Positions 54,258 to 63,650 of a stretch of 64,000 nt of DNA are shown here, one piece after another. The stretch lies in contig NZ_JACSKY010000007.1 in the NCBI RefSeq assembly GCF_018617855.1, forward strand, positions 62,001 to 126,000, read 5' to 3'. Position numbers and translations under genes: made by a program. Position 1 is the stretch's first letter; the number at the start of each line of letters is the position of its first letter. Below the pieces are notes generated by a model that saw only the letters and a program-made list of their open reading frames with translations, ran no database searches and had not been told where the DNA came from. The stretch is from Exiguobacterium qingdaonense (GTDB taxonomy: Bacteria > Bacillota > Bacilli > Exiguobacteriales > Exiguobacteriaceae).

Positions 54258-55602
54258 AGGCATTCACTTTGTCTTTCATCGCTTCAAGCGCTCCGCTGTT
54301 CAAGAAGTGCCATGGTTTGTTGTAGTGTGGTTGGAAGAAGAAATCGACATAGGCGAGCTCTTCGATCGTCATCTCGTTTTGGATGGCGAGGGAGAGCGTG
54401 TTGACCGCTTGCGTCAAATCCGCTTTCGATAACACTTGTCCACCGACAATACGATGTGTCCCTTTTTCATAGACGAGTTTGAATTCGACTTTCTCTGCGG
54501 TCGGCATGAACTCCGGACGATACGCGTCCTCGATGACGACACTTTCCACTTCGAGTCCAAAGAGCGCTGCCGCTTCTTCCGTCAAACCAGAAGACGCGAT
54601 ATTCCAGTCATAGAGTCGAAGTCCTGACGTCCCTTGTGTCCCTTGGTAGCGGACGCGTGGTTGCATCATGTTCTCCGCGACGAGCGTTCCCATGCGGACA
54701 GCGTTCGTCGCAAGTGGGATATAGGCGTGTGTACGCGCCGGGTTGTAGTAGACGGCACAGCTGTCCCCTGCCGCAAAGATATCCGGGTTGCTCGTACGCA
54801 TATATTCGTCGACGATGATGGCGCCGTTCCCGAGCATATCGATTTGCCCTTCTAACAGTCCTGTGTTCGGACGGAATCCGACACAGAGGATGACGAGGTC
54901 CGCCTCGAATTCGCCTTTGTCCGTCACAACGTGTGTGACGTTCCCGTCTGTTCCACGGAACGCCTCGACTGTCTGACCGAGTTCGAGGTCAATCCCGCGA
55001 CTTGCCATGTCCGCTTCTAGTGGATCCGTGAACGACTTGTCGAGATACTTGTTCAAGATGCGGTCGGCACTATCGATGAACGTGACATGTTTTCCGTATG
55101 CTTCGAATGCTTCGACGAGTTCGACCCCGATATAGCCCGCCCCGATGACGGCAATCTTCGTCGCATCTGTCGCACGTTCGATGATGCGTTGGGCGTGCGC
55201 GTAGTTTTTACAGAGCTCGATTCCATTCATTTCGATTCCTGGGAGCGTTGGGACAATCGGCCACGAGCCTGTCGTGACGATCAAGCGGTCATACGTGTCA
55301 TGCACGTCTTCCCCGGTCTCAAGATTTTTGGCGTGGACCGTCTTCGCTTCGGAGTCGATCGATAAAACGTCATGTTTCATGCGCATCGTCGCACCGAGTT
55401 CCTCAAGTTCGCGTGGAGACGAGTAGAACAACTCTTCCGCACGTTGGACGACCCCACCGACGTGGAGCGCAATCCCACACGAGAGGAAGCTGACGTTGTC
55501 GTTCCGCTCGTAGACGGTGATGTCGAGATTGTCGTGCTTGGCGAGTAACCCTTTGACTGCTGCTGTTCCTGCGTGTGTACATCCGATGACTGCGATTTTC
55601 AT
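54256..55602 (-). CDS. nox: Water-forming NADH oxidase (Nox) family flavoprotein
   Basis: A 448-residue FAD enzyme of the pyridine nucleotide-disulfide class. C42 in FLSCGIAL is the single redox cysteine used in NADH oxidase/peroxidase and CoA-disulfide reductase. The NADH-binding fingerprint is AVIGAGYIGVELVEAF, and IFAAGDSCAV is the second FAD motif. ATG 55602 has AGGAG 13 bases before it. Two Rex-like sites lie upstream, so it should be induced at high NADH/NAD+, fitting a role in reoxidising NADH. A CoA-disulfide reductase activity is the main alternative. Confidence 0.92.
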   Translation of the reverse strand: MKIAVIGCTHAGTAAVKGLLAKHDNLDITVYERNDNVSFLSCGIALHVGGVVQRAEELFYSSPRELEELGATMRMKHDVLSIDSEAKTVHAKNLETGEDVHDTYDRLIVTTGSWPIVPTLPGIEMNGIELCKNYAHAQRIIERATDATKIAVIGAGYIGVELVEAFEAYGKHVTFIDSADRILNKYLDKSFTDPLEADMASRGIDLELGQTVEAFRGTDGNVTHVVTDKGEFEADLVILCVGFRPNTGLLEGQIDMLGNGAIIVDEYMRTSNPDIFAAGDSCAVYYNPARTHAYIPLATNAVRMGTLVAENMMQPRVRYQGTQGTSGLRLYDWNIASSGLTEEAAALFGLEVESVVIEDAYRPEFMPTAEKVEFKLVYEKGTHRIVGGQVLSKADLTQAVNTLSLAIQNEMTIEELAYVDFFFQPHYNKPWHFLNSGALEAMKDKVNA

Positions 55603-55649
55603 ATGAGTCGTCTCTCCTTTTATGTTAAACAATACATTTCGTTTTCACA

Positions 55650-55667
55650 TTGTGATAAACATCACAT
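55650..55667. promoter_or_regulatory. Rex-like operator 1
   Basis: TTGTGAT-AAAC-ATCACAT, close to the Rex consensus (TTGTGAA-N4-TTCACAA), about 50 bp before the nox start. Confidence 0.8.
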
Positions 55668-55681
55668 TTACTTTCTGAACT

Positions 55682-55699
55682 TAGTGTACTATTTCACAA
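55682..55699 (-). promoter_or_regulatory. Rex-like operator 2, overlapping the nox promoter
   Basis: Leftward TTGTGAAATAGTACACTA: a perfect left half and a degenerate right half. It overlaps the -10 TACACT of a promoter with -35 TTGTCA 18 bp upstream. Confidence 0.6.
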
Positions 55700-55770
55700 G
55701 AAGGTTTGACAATCCTTTTGCTCACTATTTCACGTAAAAGTGTCTAAAGTTTGAACTCCATGCGTGACAA

Positions 55771-55801
55771 CAAAACCGTCCCGCAACCGGAACGGTTCAC
55801 T
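55771..55801 (-). terminator. Terminator of the 97-residue membrane gene
   Basis: Leftward AACCGTTCC...GGGACGGTT followed by TTGTT. Confidence 0.75.
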
Positions 55802-56094
55802 TACGAATTCGTCGTGCGTCGTGCTTTGATCCAGTGATAGATGACGACGCCGATATAGGTGACAAGACCGATCACGTATAAACTGAAACCGATCATGCTC
55901 CAGCCTAGACCGTCCCATCCGCGAACAAAGACGAGACCAATCAAGATCAGCGTGTATCCTACCACGAGCAGCATCAACGAAAAGACGAGTCTTCGCTTAA
56001 ATTTCGACTTCAAAAAGTTCAGCATGGCAATCAATAAAATCGTCGTCAACACACCGATGATGATGATTGCATCCCCGTAGTACTCCCAAATCAT
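55801..56094 (-). CDS. Small membrane protein (possibly YesK-like)
   Basis: A 97-residue protein with three hydrophobic helices (about residues 8-27, 36-57 and 65-88) and basic loops (LKSKFKRR). The segment RGWDGLGWSMIGFSLYVIG resembles the GW-containing region of YesK-like proteins, but this assignment is weak. It is a single gene between nox and tatC with its own terminator. Confidence 0.65.
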   Translation of the reverse strand: MIWEYYGDAIIIIGVLTTILLIAMLNFLKSKFKRRLVFSLMLLVVGYTLILIGLVFVRGWDGLGWSMIGFSLYVIGLVTYIGVVIYHWIKARRTTNS

Positions 56095-56184
56095 CGCTTC
56101 TCCCCCTGACCTCCAACTGAGTAGCTTTATTTTATCATGTCAGTCATGTGTTTTCGTGTTGTTGAAAAACGTTCGTTACCAAAA

Positions 56185-56222
56185 ATCAAAAAAGCACCGT
56201 CTCCCTGGAAGGAACGATGCTC
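56185..56222 (-). terminator. Terminator of the rex-tatA-tatC unit
   Basis: AGCATCGT...ACGGTGCT with an inner TCC/GGGA pairing, followed by TTTTTT, read leftward. Confidence 0.85.
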
Positions 56223-57009
56223 ATTTCTCATTCATCTGTTTCATTAAATCCATCTGTTCTTGCACCATCGCCTCTTTCTCCCGGCGCAGCACCCCTTTAT
56301 AGGTGATACGTGAAATCGATAAGCTGATTTCATATAGGAAGAAGAGCGGTAGTGACACCATGAGGTGCGATGTCAAATCCGGTGGTGTGATGAACGCCGC
56401 AATCACGAATAGGGTGAAATACGCGTACTTTCGAATCTTCGATAAGAAGTACGGGGTCACGACGCCGATTCGAGTCAAGAACATCACGACGACCGGCAGT
56501 TGGAACAACAGACCGAACGGGATTGTCAGCTGCAACAAGAACGTGAAGTAGTTGTTCGCCCCAATGATTTGTTCGAGTCCGAGGTCTTGCCCGAGGTTCG
56601 TCGAGATATCGAGGACGAGCGGGAACAACCAGTAGTAGGCGAACGCAAGGCCGATCAAGAACAATCCGAAGATGATTGGGATATAGGCAAGCGTGCCTTT
56701 CCGCTCATTCGGGTGCAGACCGGGTGCGACAAACGCCCACACTTGATACAGTAGGAATGGGCTCGCCGCGATCAGGCCGATGATGAGCGCCAAATTCAAG
56801 TAAATCATGAGCGGGTCCGCGACCCCAAAGGCGTTCAGTTCAAGCCCACGTTCGACGAGGTCTTTTTGCAAATACGCGAGAACATATTTGACACTCGGCA
56901 AAGCCATCAAAAAGAAGGCAAAGACGACAAATGCAGATAGCATCAGTCGTCTCCGCAACTCTGTCAAGTGATCGGTGAGTTCCCGCTCTTGATCAGGTTG
57001 ATGATTCAT
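56221..57009 (-). CDS. tatC: Sec-independent protein translocase TatC
   Basis: A 262-residue protein with six membrane helices. It begins with the conserved N-terminal region DHLTELRRRLMLS, which with the loop SVKYVLAYL and a conserved Glu in the first helices forms the twin-arginine signal receptor. TatC works with TatA to export folded proteins. It lies 3 bp after tatA, in the same order as tatAY-tatCY in B. subtilis. Confidence 0.96.
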   Translation of the reverse strand: MNHQPDQERELTDHLTELRRRLMLSAFVVFAFFLMALPSVKYVLAYLQKDLVERGLELNAFGVADPLMIYLNLALIIGLIAASPFLLYQVWAFVAPGLHPNERKGTLAYIPIIFGLFLIGLAFAYYWLFPLVLDISTNLGQDLGLEQIIGANNYFTFLLQLTIPFGLLFQLPVVVMFLTRIGVVTPYFLSKIRKYAYFTLFVIAAFITPPDLTSHLMVSLPLFFLYEISLSISRITYKGVLRREKEAMVQEQMDLMKQMNEK

Positions 57010-57012
57010 GGC

Positions 57013-57240
57013 TTACTGCTCTTTCTTTTCGATAGCTTTCTTGTCTTTCTTGTCGTTCTCGTCGTGCTCGTTCATCATGCCGTTCGTTGCATTTTTGAAC
57101 TCACGAAGCGTCTGTCCGGCCGCGCGACCAAACTCCGGTAATTTCTTCGGTCCGAAGATGATGAGCGCGATGATGGCGATGATGAAGAGACTCGCCCCAC
57201 CCGGAATCCCGACGACGAGTGATGATGCTAGTAATTCCAT
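57013..57240 (-). CDS. tatA: Sec-independent protein translocase TatA
   Basis: A 75-residue protein with one N-terminal membrane helix (about residues 4-22), the FGP hinge motif in [12 protein letters not shown], an amphipathic helix ([15 protein letters not shown]) and an acidic-basic soluble tail. It forms the translocation pore with TatC. It overlaps the rex stop by 1 bp, so rex-tatA-tatC form an operon. Confidence 0.97.
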   Translation of the reverse strand: MELLASSLVVGIPGGASLFIIAIIALIIFGPKKLPEFGRAAGQTLREFKNATNGMMNEHDENDKKDKKAIEKKEQ

Positions 57241-57896
57241 TATTGATGGACCCCCTCAGCGGTTGGATAGTGTTGCATGAAGTAAATGAGTGACTGCAGC
57301 TCAATCGACAAATCGATATGATGGACGCGAACCGTGTCCGGGACAGTGAGTCGTGCCGGTGTGAAGTTCAAGATGCCCTTGATGCCGAAACGCACCAAGT
57401 CGTCTGCGACGGATTGCGCATAGGCAGAAGGTACCGTCAAAATGGCGACATCGATCTTGTTTTGCTTCATGATTTGTTCCATCTCATCGACGTGATGAAT
57501 CGGGACGCCTGACATCGTCGTACCGACTTTTGTCTCGTCTGCGTCGAACCCGACGACGATATGTGTGTTATTGTTTTTAAGGAAGTTATAGTTGACGAAT
57601 GCCGTCCCAAGGTGACCGACCCCGACCAAGGCGACATTCGTAATCTCGTCCTGATTCAGTGTCTTTCGGAAAAAGTCTAACAGATACTGCACGTTATAGC
57701 CATATCCCTTTTTGCCGAGCGCACCGAAGTACGAGAAATCGCGGCGAATCGTAGCCGAATCGACTTTGACCGCCTCACTCAGTTCTGCTGAAGAGACACG
57801 TTGTTTACCTGACGCGTGCAGGCTTTGAATAAATCGATAATATAGTGGCAACCGTTTGGCTGTCGCTTGTGGAATCTTTGGTTCGTTTTGACTCAA
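57240..57896 (-). CDS. rex: Redox-sensing transcriptional repressor Rex
   Basis: A 218-residue protein with an N-terminal winged helix ([20 protein letters not shown]) and a C-terminal Rossmann domain ([13 protein letters not shown]) that binds NAD(H). The domain-swap region YPTAEGVHQ is at the C-terminus. It leaves DNA when NADH rises. Rex-like sites lie in front of the nox gene about 1.6 kb away, the most obvious local target. It is first in rex-tatA-tatC, as in B. subtilis (ydiH). Confidence 0.97.
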   Translation of the reverse strand: MSQNEPKIPQATAKRLPLYYRFIQSLHASGKQRVSSAELSEAVKVDSATIRRDFSYFGALGKKGYGYNVQYLLDFFRKTLNQDEITNVALVGVGHLGTAFVNYNFLKNNNTHIVVGFDADETKVGTTMSGVPIHHVDEMEQIMKQNKIDVAILTVPSAYAQSVADDLVRFGIKGILNFTPARLTVPDTVRVHHIDLSIELQSLIYFMQHYPTAEGVHQ

Positions 57897-58046
57897 CGGA
57901 AAGAGCCTCCTTTTTACGACACGTTACAAACGAATCTGAATTTCATACACCTTGATTGTAAACGAATTCACATGACCACTCAACGAATATACCTAAAATC
58001 GCTGAAAAATACAGTATACTAAATAGAGAGAAAGGGGTTTTTTCAC

Positions 58047-59948
58047 TTGATCCTACTGCAAGTCAACAACTTATCCAAATCTTTCGGCGTCGAGCCGATT
58101 TTAGAAAACGTCAAACTCGAAATCCAGGAAGGCGAACGCGTCGCGCTCGTTGGCCGAAACGGGGCCGGCAAGTCGACGCTTTTGAAAGTGATTTCCGGTG
58201 AATACAACTATGATTCCGGGGACATCATGAAACCAAAAGACGTCACGATCGGCTATCTCGCCCAAGATTCCGGGCTCGAATCCAACGAGTCGATTTGGAA
58301 CGAGATGCTCACTGTCTTCACGGACTTGATCGAGCAAGAGAAGACGCTCCGTCGCATGGAGGCCGACATGGGATCCGAACGGATTTTAAACGATGCCGCT
58401 GCGTATGAACGTCTCCTCTCTTCTTATGATGAAGAGCAACATATGTTCAAAGAGCGTGGCGGATACCAGTATGAAGCGACCATCCGCTCAGTCCTCCACG
58501 GGATGCGCTTCTATCCGGACGACTTCGAGCGTCGGATCGACACGCTCTCCGGGGGACAGCGGACGCGTCTCGCCTTGGCGAAGATGCTCCTTCAAAGTCC
58601 CGATCTACTCATCTTGGACGAGCCGACGAACCATTTAGACATCGAGACGCTCGCCTGGCTCGAGAAGTATTTGAACGGCTATAAAGGTGCCGTCCTCATC
58701 GTCTCCCACGACCGATACTTCCTCGACCGTGTCGTCTCGGTCGTCTATGAGCTGTCACGTCACCGGAGCCGTCGCTTCGTCGGGAACTATACGAAATATC
58801 TCGAACAGAAGGCCGCCCTCTACGAGCAAGAGAAGAAGCAGTTCGAGTCGCAGCAAGAAGAGATTGCCAAGATGCAAGACTTCATTCAGCGAAACATCGC
58901 CCGGGCGACGACAACGAAACGAGCGCAAAGCGTACGGAAGCGTCTCGAGAAAGTCGACCGCCTCGATGCTCCGGATGGCGACGAACGCAGTGCCGTCCTC
59001 TCGTTCTCCATCAAACGCCAGAGCGGAAACGATGTGTTGAGCGCGAGTGACCTCTCCATCGGGTACGAGGAAGCGATCGCTCAGAATCTCCGCTTCCAAC
59101 TGCAACGCGGTGAATCGGTCGCCCTCGTCGGTCCGAACGGGGTCGGCAAATCGACATTACTGAAAGTGTTGACGAAACAACAGTCGGCCCTCACCGGTGA
59201 GATCCGTTACGGGACGGGCGTCGAGATCGGCTACTACGACCAAGAGCAACAAAACTTGTCTGACGCGAACCGAGTCATCGATGAGATTTGGAATGAGTGG
59301 CCGCTCATGCGCGAGCAAGAAGTGCGGAGTCTGCTCGGTCAGTTCCTCTTTAGCGGCGATGACGTCATGAAGCGTGTCCATGAGCTGTCTGGTGGCGAAC
59401 GGGCGCGACTCACGTTGGCCAAGCTGAAGCTCGAACAACCGAACCTGCTCATCCTGGACGAGCCGACGAACCACTTGGACCTCGACTCGAAGATGATTTT
59501 GGAGAATGCCCTCCTCGACTATCCGGGCACGATTCTCTTCGTCTCGCACGACCGCTACTTCATCGACCGACTCGCGACGCGTGTGTTAGAGATCACGCCG
59601 AACGGCATCGACGAGTATCTCGGGGACTACTCATACTACGTCGAGAAGAAAGAAGAACTCGAAGAACTCGCCCGACTCGCCCGTGAAGAGACGAAGCAGG
59701 TCGTCGTGAAAAAGCAACGCGCCGACAAGGAACAACAGCGAGAAGAGCGCCGAATCAAGCAACGCATCGAAGAGATCGAGCTGGCGATCGAACAGCATGA
59801 GAATCGCATCGAAGAGATCGAACAGTTGCTCTGTGAGCCGGACGTTTTCAATGACTTCGCCCGTGCTCAAGAATTATCGACCGAGTCGGACGCAGCGAAA
59901 GAATCGATCACCGGACTTTATGCGGAATGGGAGGAACTCCATACATGA
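58047..59948 (+). CDS. ABC-F family ATPase (YdiF-like)
   Basis: A 633-residue protein with two ABC domains and no membrane segment. Walker A motifs are GRNGAGKSTLLK and GPNGVGKSTLLK, and signatures are LSGGQRTRLALAK and LSGGERARLTLAK. The ~60-residue linker between domains carries YTKYLEQKAALYEQEKKQF, and the charged C-terminal extension is a coiled coil (QQREERRIKQRIEEIELAIE). ABC-F proteins act on the ribosome. It starts at TTG 58047 after AGAAAGGGG. In B. subtilis ydiF lies at the same place. An antibiotic resistance role is not implied. Confidence 0.94.
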   Translation: MILLQVNNLSKSFGVEPILENVKLEIQEGERVALVGRNGAGKSTLLKVISGEYNYDSGDIMKPKDVTIGYLAQDSGLESNESIWNEMLTVFTDLIEQEKTLRRMEADMGSERILNDAAAYERLLSSYDEEQHMFKERGGYQYEATIRSVLHGMRFYPDDFERRIDTLSGGQRTRLALAKMLLQSPDLLILDEPTNHLDIETLAWLEKYLNGYKGAVLIVSHDRYFLDRVVSVVYELSRHRSRRFVGNYTKYLEQKAALYEQEKKQFESQQEEIAKMQDFIQRNIARATTTKRAQSVRKRLEKVDRLDAPDGDERSAVLSFSIKRQSGNDVLSASDLSIGYEEAIAQNLRFQLQRGESVALVGPNGVGKSTLLKVLTKQQSALTGEIRYGTGVEIGYYDQEQQNLSDANRVIDEIWNEWPLMREQEVRSLLGQFLFSGDDVMKRVHELSGGERARLTLAKLKLEQPNLLILDEPTNHLDLDSKMILENALLDYPGTILFVSHDRYFIDRLATRVLEITPNGIDEYLGDYSYYVEKKEELEELARLAREETKQVVVKKQRADKEQQREERRIKQRIEEIELAIEQHENRIEEIEQLLCEPDVFNDFARAQELSTESDAAKESITGLYAEWEELHT

Positions 59949-60352
59949 TGCGTACCCGTGCCATGCGAATCGAGTTCATTCAAGCATTGCTCACGGGACT
60001 GGCCTATATCGTGCCGACGGGGACCGAGTTCGTGTCTGAACTCATCCGCGGGGAGCCGACGGTCGTCCCGTCTATTCTCTTTTTCTTTCTGCCTGTCGTC
60101 ATCGGCTTCATCATTCAGACGTGGCCGGGGATTCTACTCAGTCTATTCAGCGGCCTACTCATGAGCACGCTCTTCATCCGGATCGTCGTTTGGCCGGTCG
60201 ATGTGACGATTCATACGTTCTATGCGCCCGGGTCGGTATGGGCCCACTTCTATGAGGAGACGTTCTTCATGTGGGTCCTCGCCCTTCTCGTGTTCATCGT
60301 GAGCCGTATCAATACGTGGCATCGGGAGAAATATCGACAACCGAAAGCATAA
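59945..60352 (+). CDS. Four-helix membrane protein, function unknown
   Basis: About 135 residues with four hydrophobic helices (about 11-26, 40-58, 60-78 and 103-120) and a basic tail (RINTWHREKYRQPKA). ATG 59945 overlaps the ABC-F stop (ATGA), with GGGAGG upstream, so they are translationally coupled. It ends at a clear terminator. No family was recognised. Confidence 0.75.
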   Translation: MMRTRAMRIEFIQALLTGLAYIVPTGTEFVSELIRGEPTVVPSILFFFLPVVIGFIIQTWPGILLSLFSGLLMSTLFIRIVVWPVDVTIHTFYAPGSVWAHFYEETFFMWVLALLVFIVSRINTWHREKYRQPKA

Positions 60353-60355
60353 CGT

Positions 60356-60390
60356 TTCCACGTCTTCTGCTTGAAGACGTGGTTTTGTTT
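60356..60390 (+). terminator. Terminator of the ABC-F unit
   Basis: CCACGTCTTC-TGCTT-GAAGACGTGG followed by TTTTGTTT. Confidence 0.92.
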
Positions 60391-60407
60391 ATTGAATCAC
60401 TCCCCCA

Positions 60408-60429
60408 TTGACAGTGATAATCATTTTCA
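60408..60429 (+). promoter_or_regulatory. Fur box and promoter -35 of the flavodoxin gene
   Basis: TTGACA (60408-60413) is followed at once by the Fur box TGATAATCATTTTCA (60415-60429). The layout is the same as at 52950-52971. Flavodoxin should be made under iron starvation. Confidence 0.9.
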
Positions 60430-60456
60430 ATTAATCTGTAATTGAGGTGATTATTA

Positions 60457-60930
60457 ATGAAACTATTGATTGGATATGTCAGCATGTCGGGCAATACTGA
60501 AGACATCGCAAATCTGATTCGACATACATGGCAGGACGCAGGACATGCTGTTTCAATATGCGACGATTGGGAATCGTTGCGCATCGAGCAATTATCTGAA
60601 TACGATGGAGTCATTCTTGGTACGTATACGTGGGGTGACGGCGACCTCCCGTATGAGGCCGAGGATTTTGTCTATGACTTAGAAGAGGCGGCATTAGACG
60701 GTTTACCGTGTGCCGCTTTCGGTTCAGGTGATACAGATTATCCAAAATATTGCGCAGCGGTCGATACCGTGGAGGAAGCACTTCAATCTGGTGGAGGACA
60801 CATTCTTACTTCCTCACTCAAAATTGAGTTCGACCCAAATACAGATGAAAAGAAGGAAACGTGTATGACATTTGCGAAAACTTTCCTTCAACAATTAGAA
60901 GCACTCAAAAAGGTTCAGCCACATGGCTGA
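60457..60930 (+). CDS. Flavodoxin
   Basis: A 157-residue flavodoxin. The FMN phosphate loop is GYVSMSGNTEDIANLI (residues 6-21), and the other flavin contacts are GTYTWGDGDLPYE and FGSGDTDYPKYCAAVDT. It replaces iron-sulfur ferredoxin as an electron carrier when iron is short, which agrees with the Fur box. ATG 60457 follows GAGGTG. It is a single gene with a clear terminator. It resembles YkuN/YkuP of Bacillus. Confidence 0.96.
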   Translation: MKLLIGYVSMSGNTEDIANLIRHTWQDAGHAVSICDDWESLRIEQLSEYDGVILGTYTWGDGDLPYEAEDFVYDLEEAALDGLPCAAFGSGDTDYPKYCAAVDTVEEALQSGGGHILTSSLKIEFDPNTDEKKETCMTFAKTFLQQLEALKKVQPHG

Positions 60931-60940
60931 ACCTTTTTGT
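60907..60940. terminator. Bidirectional terminator
   Basis: AAAAAGGTTCAGCC-ACAT-GGCTGAACCTTTTT, between the flavodoxin gene and the converging gene. Confidence 0.95.
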
Positions 60941-61506
60941 TAGAAGTACCGTAACGGCTGGAATCCGATTGAATGGAAGTCGAGTTTCGTCCCGTCCTCT
61001 GCGATAAAGAAAACGTACTCGTTCGTATCGACGTCACGTGTGAACACCTTGTAGAATGTCATCGCCTCTTCTCGATTCGTCACGTAACGTGCCTCATGCG
61101 TCGAGATGACCTGTGCGAACAGTTGCTGTTCGTCGAGCTCCTCGATCAAGTCATCAAACTTAGCCGCCTCTTCTTCCGTTGCCTCACGACCCCGTTCGAT
61201 TTCATAATAGGCATCGCTCGCTTTTGTCTGAATCCCTAGATTGCGATCGACGACAATCACGCGTTCTGGCTTTTGGTCGACGACACTCGTATATCCATAC
61301 AGCGCCTCAACTAGAGTATTCTCTCCGGTCACACGACCAACGCCTTCTAATTCGTCTTCTCCAGTCAGCGACTTCACTCGCGTCTCTTCCGGAACGATCT
61401 CCTCTTGGTAGGCGATATTATAAGCGCGGATGATCTCACGCACTTGTAAAAACGTCGCCACGACGAGTAATACGATAAGTCCTCCGATGATGATGCGTTT
61501 CGTCAT
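60940..61506 (-). CDS. Membrane-anchored protein of unknown function
   Basis: A 188-residue protein with one N-terminal membrane anchor (about residues 5-22, IIIGGLIVLLVVATFLQV) and a soluble outer domain. ATG 61506 has GGGGGAAA upstream; a longer reading to 61644 would overlap tsaD and is rejected. It lies 15 bp after tsaD in the same direction, so it may be a late gene of that operon. No family was recognised; beta-rich segments such as EYVFFIAEDGTKLDFHSIG suggest a small extracytoplasmic sensor or PepSY-like fold. Confidence 0.75.
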   Translation of the reverse strand: MTKRIIIGGLIVLLVVATFLQVREIIRAYNIAYQEEIVPEETRVKSLTGEDELEGVGRVTGENTLVEALYGYTSVVDQKPERVIVVDRNLGIQTKASDAYYEIERGREATEEEAAKFDDLIEELDEQQLFAQVISTHEARYVTNREEAMTFYKVFTRDVDTNEYVFFIAEDGTKLDFHSIGFQPLRYF

Positions 61507-61520
61507 ATCTCTGTTTCCCC

Positions 61521-62543
61521 CTAGACTGTCATGCTCTCTTCTAAGGATAACCCAGGAACCGCATTCATCGCTAGTGTATCGCGCTTTCCGCGCACATACG
61601 CGTGATGCGCTGCGACTCCGATCATACCGGCATTGTCCCCACATAAGTCGAGCGGTGGGATGACGAGTTGAATCCCTTCAGCTGTAGCAGCTTCTTGAAG
61701 CGCAGCGCGGAGACCCCGGTTCGCTGCCACACCACCGGCGACAAGCAATTGCTTCGCACCTTTTTCTTTCACGGCACGAATGGCCTTCTCGACGAGCACC
61801 TCGATGACACTCGCCTGGAAGCTCGCCGCCAAGTTTTCAGGGATGACCGTCTCCCCTCGTTGCTCCGCATTGTGCACGGCGTTGATGACCGATGACTTTA
61901 ATCCACTGAAACTGAAGTCGAAGCTACCCGGCTCGAGACGAACGCGTGGGAAGTTGTACGTATCTTCCCCGGTTGCTGCTAATCGATCAATCGCCGGTCC
62001 ACCCGGATAAGGAAGACTGAGCGTCCGGGCGACTTTATCGTACGCTTCACCAGCCGCGTCATCTCGCGTCTCACCGATCACTTCGAAGACACCGTGCTCG
62101 GGCATATAGATCAGTTCCGTATGCCCACCGGATACGACGAGACAAACAAGTGGGAACTGCATCTGTTCGACAAGTTCATTCGCATAAATATGTCCGGCGA
62201 TATGATGGACGCCGATGAGTGGTTTTTGATGCGCGAACGCCAATGCTTTGGCTGCACTGATGCCGACGAGTAGGGCACCGACGAGCCCCGGTCCTTGTGT
62301 GACCGCGACCGCATCGACGTCTTCCATCGTTACGCCCGCTTCACTCAATGCGTCATCAATGACATACGTGATACGCTCGACATGGTGACGGGACGCCACT
62401 TCAGGGACGACGCCACCAAATCGTTTATGACTCTCGATTTGAGAAGAGACGACGTTCGACAAAAGGGTCTTTCCGTCTTTTACGAGCGCAACAGACGTCT
62501 CGTCACAGCTCGACTCGATTGAGAGAATCAAGGATGTATTCAT
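61521..62543 (-). CDS. tsaD: tRNA N6-adenosine threonylcarbamoyltransferase TsaD
   Basis: A 340-residue ASKHA-fold protein. The start [16 protein letters not shown] and the metal-binding motif [12 protein letters not shown] (H-x3-H) identify TsaD (formerly Gcp). It transfers threonylcarbamoyl to A37 of tRNAs that read ANN codons, working with TsaB and TsaE. It overlaps rimI by 4 bp. The order tsaE-tsaB-rimI-tsaD matches ydiB-ydiC-ydiD-ydiE in B. subtilis. Confidence 0.98.
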   Translation of the reverse strand: MNTSLILSIESSCDETSVALVKDGKTLLSNVVSSQIESHKRFGGVVPEVASRHHVERITYVIDDALSEAGVTMEDVDAVAVTQGPGLVGALLVGISAAKALAFAHQKPLIGVHHIAGHIYANELVEQMQFPLVCLVVSGGHTELIYMPEHGVFEVIGETRDDAAGEAYDKVARTLSLPYPGGPAIDRLAATGEDTYNFPRVRLEPGSFDFSFSGLKSSVINAVHNAEQRGETVIPENLAASFQASVIEVLVEKAIRAVKEKGAKQLLVAGGVAANRGLRAALQEAATAEGIQLVIPPLDLCGDNAGMIGVAAHHAYVRGKRDTLAMNAVPGLSLEESMTV

Positions 62544-63001
62544 TTTAAGTCACTTCCTAACTTCGCCCAATAAATATAGGCGTCTTCATTATTATCCTGA
62601 TAGTAGCGTCTTCTCCGACCGGCCTGCATAAACCCGAACTGTTCATACAGTTTTTGCGCGCCAACGTTCGACACGCGGACTTCTAACGTCAACCCGACGA
62701 GTCCTTTTGACTTGGCGAACGCGACGAGTTCCGCTAACAGCTGATTGCCGATGCCCTGTCCACGAAATTCAGGTAAGACGGCAATGTTCGTGATATGTCC
62801 TTCATCGACGATTTGCCAGACGCCGACAAAGCCGACGACCCGTTTCTCATGGACTGCGACAAAGTAAACCGCTTGTTCATTTCGAAGCATCTCATTCATG
62901 AACGCCTCTTTGGTCCACGGAATGGAGAAGGATGCTTCTTCGACTTTCGTCACTTCCTCGACATCAAGCCACGTCATCCGACGAATGTTGACGTCAGCCA
63001 T
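62540..63001 (-). CDS. rimI: Ribosomal protein alanine acetyltransferase RimI
   Basis: A 153-residue GNAT acetyltransferase. The acetyl-CoA loop is [19 protein letters not shown], with [16 protein letters not shown] after it. It acetylates the N-terminus of a ribosomal protein (bS18 in E. coli). It overlaps both tsaB and tsaD by a few bases, so it is in the same tight operon. Confidence 0.95.
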   Translation of the reverse strand: MADVNIRRMTWLDVEEVTKVEEASFSIPWTKEAFMNEMLRNEQAVYFVAVHEKRVVGFVGVWQIVDEGHITNIAVLPEFRGQGIGNQLLAELVAFAKSKGLVGLTLEVRVSNVGAQKLYEQFGFMQAGRRRRYYQDNNEDAYIYWAKLGSDLK

Positions 63002-63650
63002 TGTTTTGCCCCTCTAACCATTTCGCTTCCGCTTCGGCGAGTCGTAAATACTCCGGTTCAAACGCATGAACGTCGCTCGTCTCATCGCTGAAGACGACCA
63101 AATCGCTCGCACGTCCATATCGATGAGCCGCCGGTGCTTCGACATACTCATAATCCTTCAATACGTCACGGAACGGTTCGATGTCCCCGACGACGAGGAA
63201 ACGTCCTTGACTGTTCAGGCGCAACCAGTCGGCGACCGGGGCGTGCTGATCGTGCGTCAGTGCCTGATTGTGCTGATAATATCCGATATACGCATTGCCG
63301 CGTCGCGCATCAATCAATGAGACGACGGGCAAGTCCGTATTCGGTGCTGCCGCCATAAGCTTTAAGGCAGACACCCCGATGAGAGGCAGATTGAGCGTAT
63401 AGGCAAGTGTCTTCGCCGTCGTCACTCCAATCCGAATCCCGGTGTACGACCCAGGTCCTGTCGTGACAACGATGCGCTCGAGCATGTTCGGTGTCCACTT
63501 GACCGCTGCCATGAGTTGTTCAATCATCGGCATGAGCGTGACCGCATGGTTTTTCGAGACCATGACCGTCGCTTCGGCTTGAATCTCTCCAGCCTCGCTT
63601 AACGCGACAGACAAACGCGTCGTCGCCGTATCAATCATCAATTGTTTCAT
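62994..63650 (-). CDS. tsaB: tRNA threonylcarbamoyladenosine synthesis protein TsaB
   Basis: A 218-residue ASKHA-fold protein. It opens LMIDTATTRLSVALSEAG and has GPGSYTGIRIGVTTAK, the YeaZ/TsaB signature. It is the inactive paralogue of TsaD that scaffolds the t6A complex. The start overlaps the tsaE stop by 4 bp. Confidence 0.96.
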   Translation of the reverse strand: MKQLMIDTATTRLSVALSEAGEIQAEATVMVSKNHAVTLMPMIEQLMAAVKWTPNMLERIVVTTGPGSYTGIRIGVTTAKTLAYTLNLPLIGVSALKLMAAAPNTDLPVVSLIDARRGNAYIGYYQHNQALTHDQHAPVADWLRLNSQGRFLVVGDIEPFRDVLKDYEYVEAPAAHRYGRASDLVVFSDETSDVHAFEPEYLRLAEAEAKWLEGQNNG

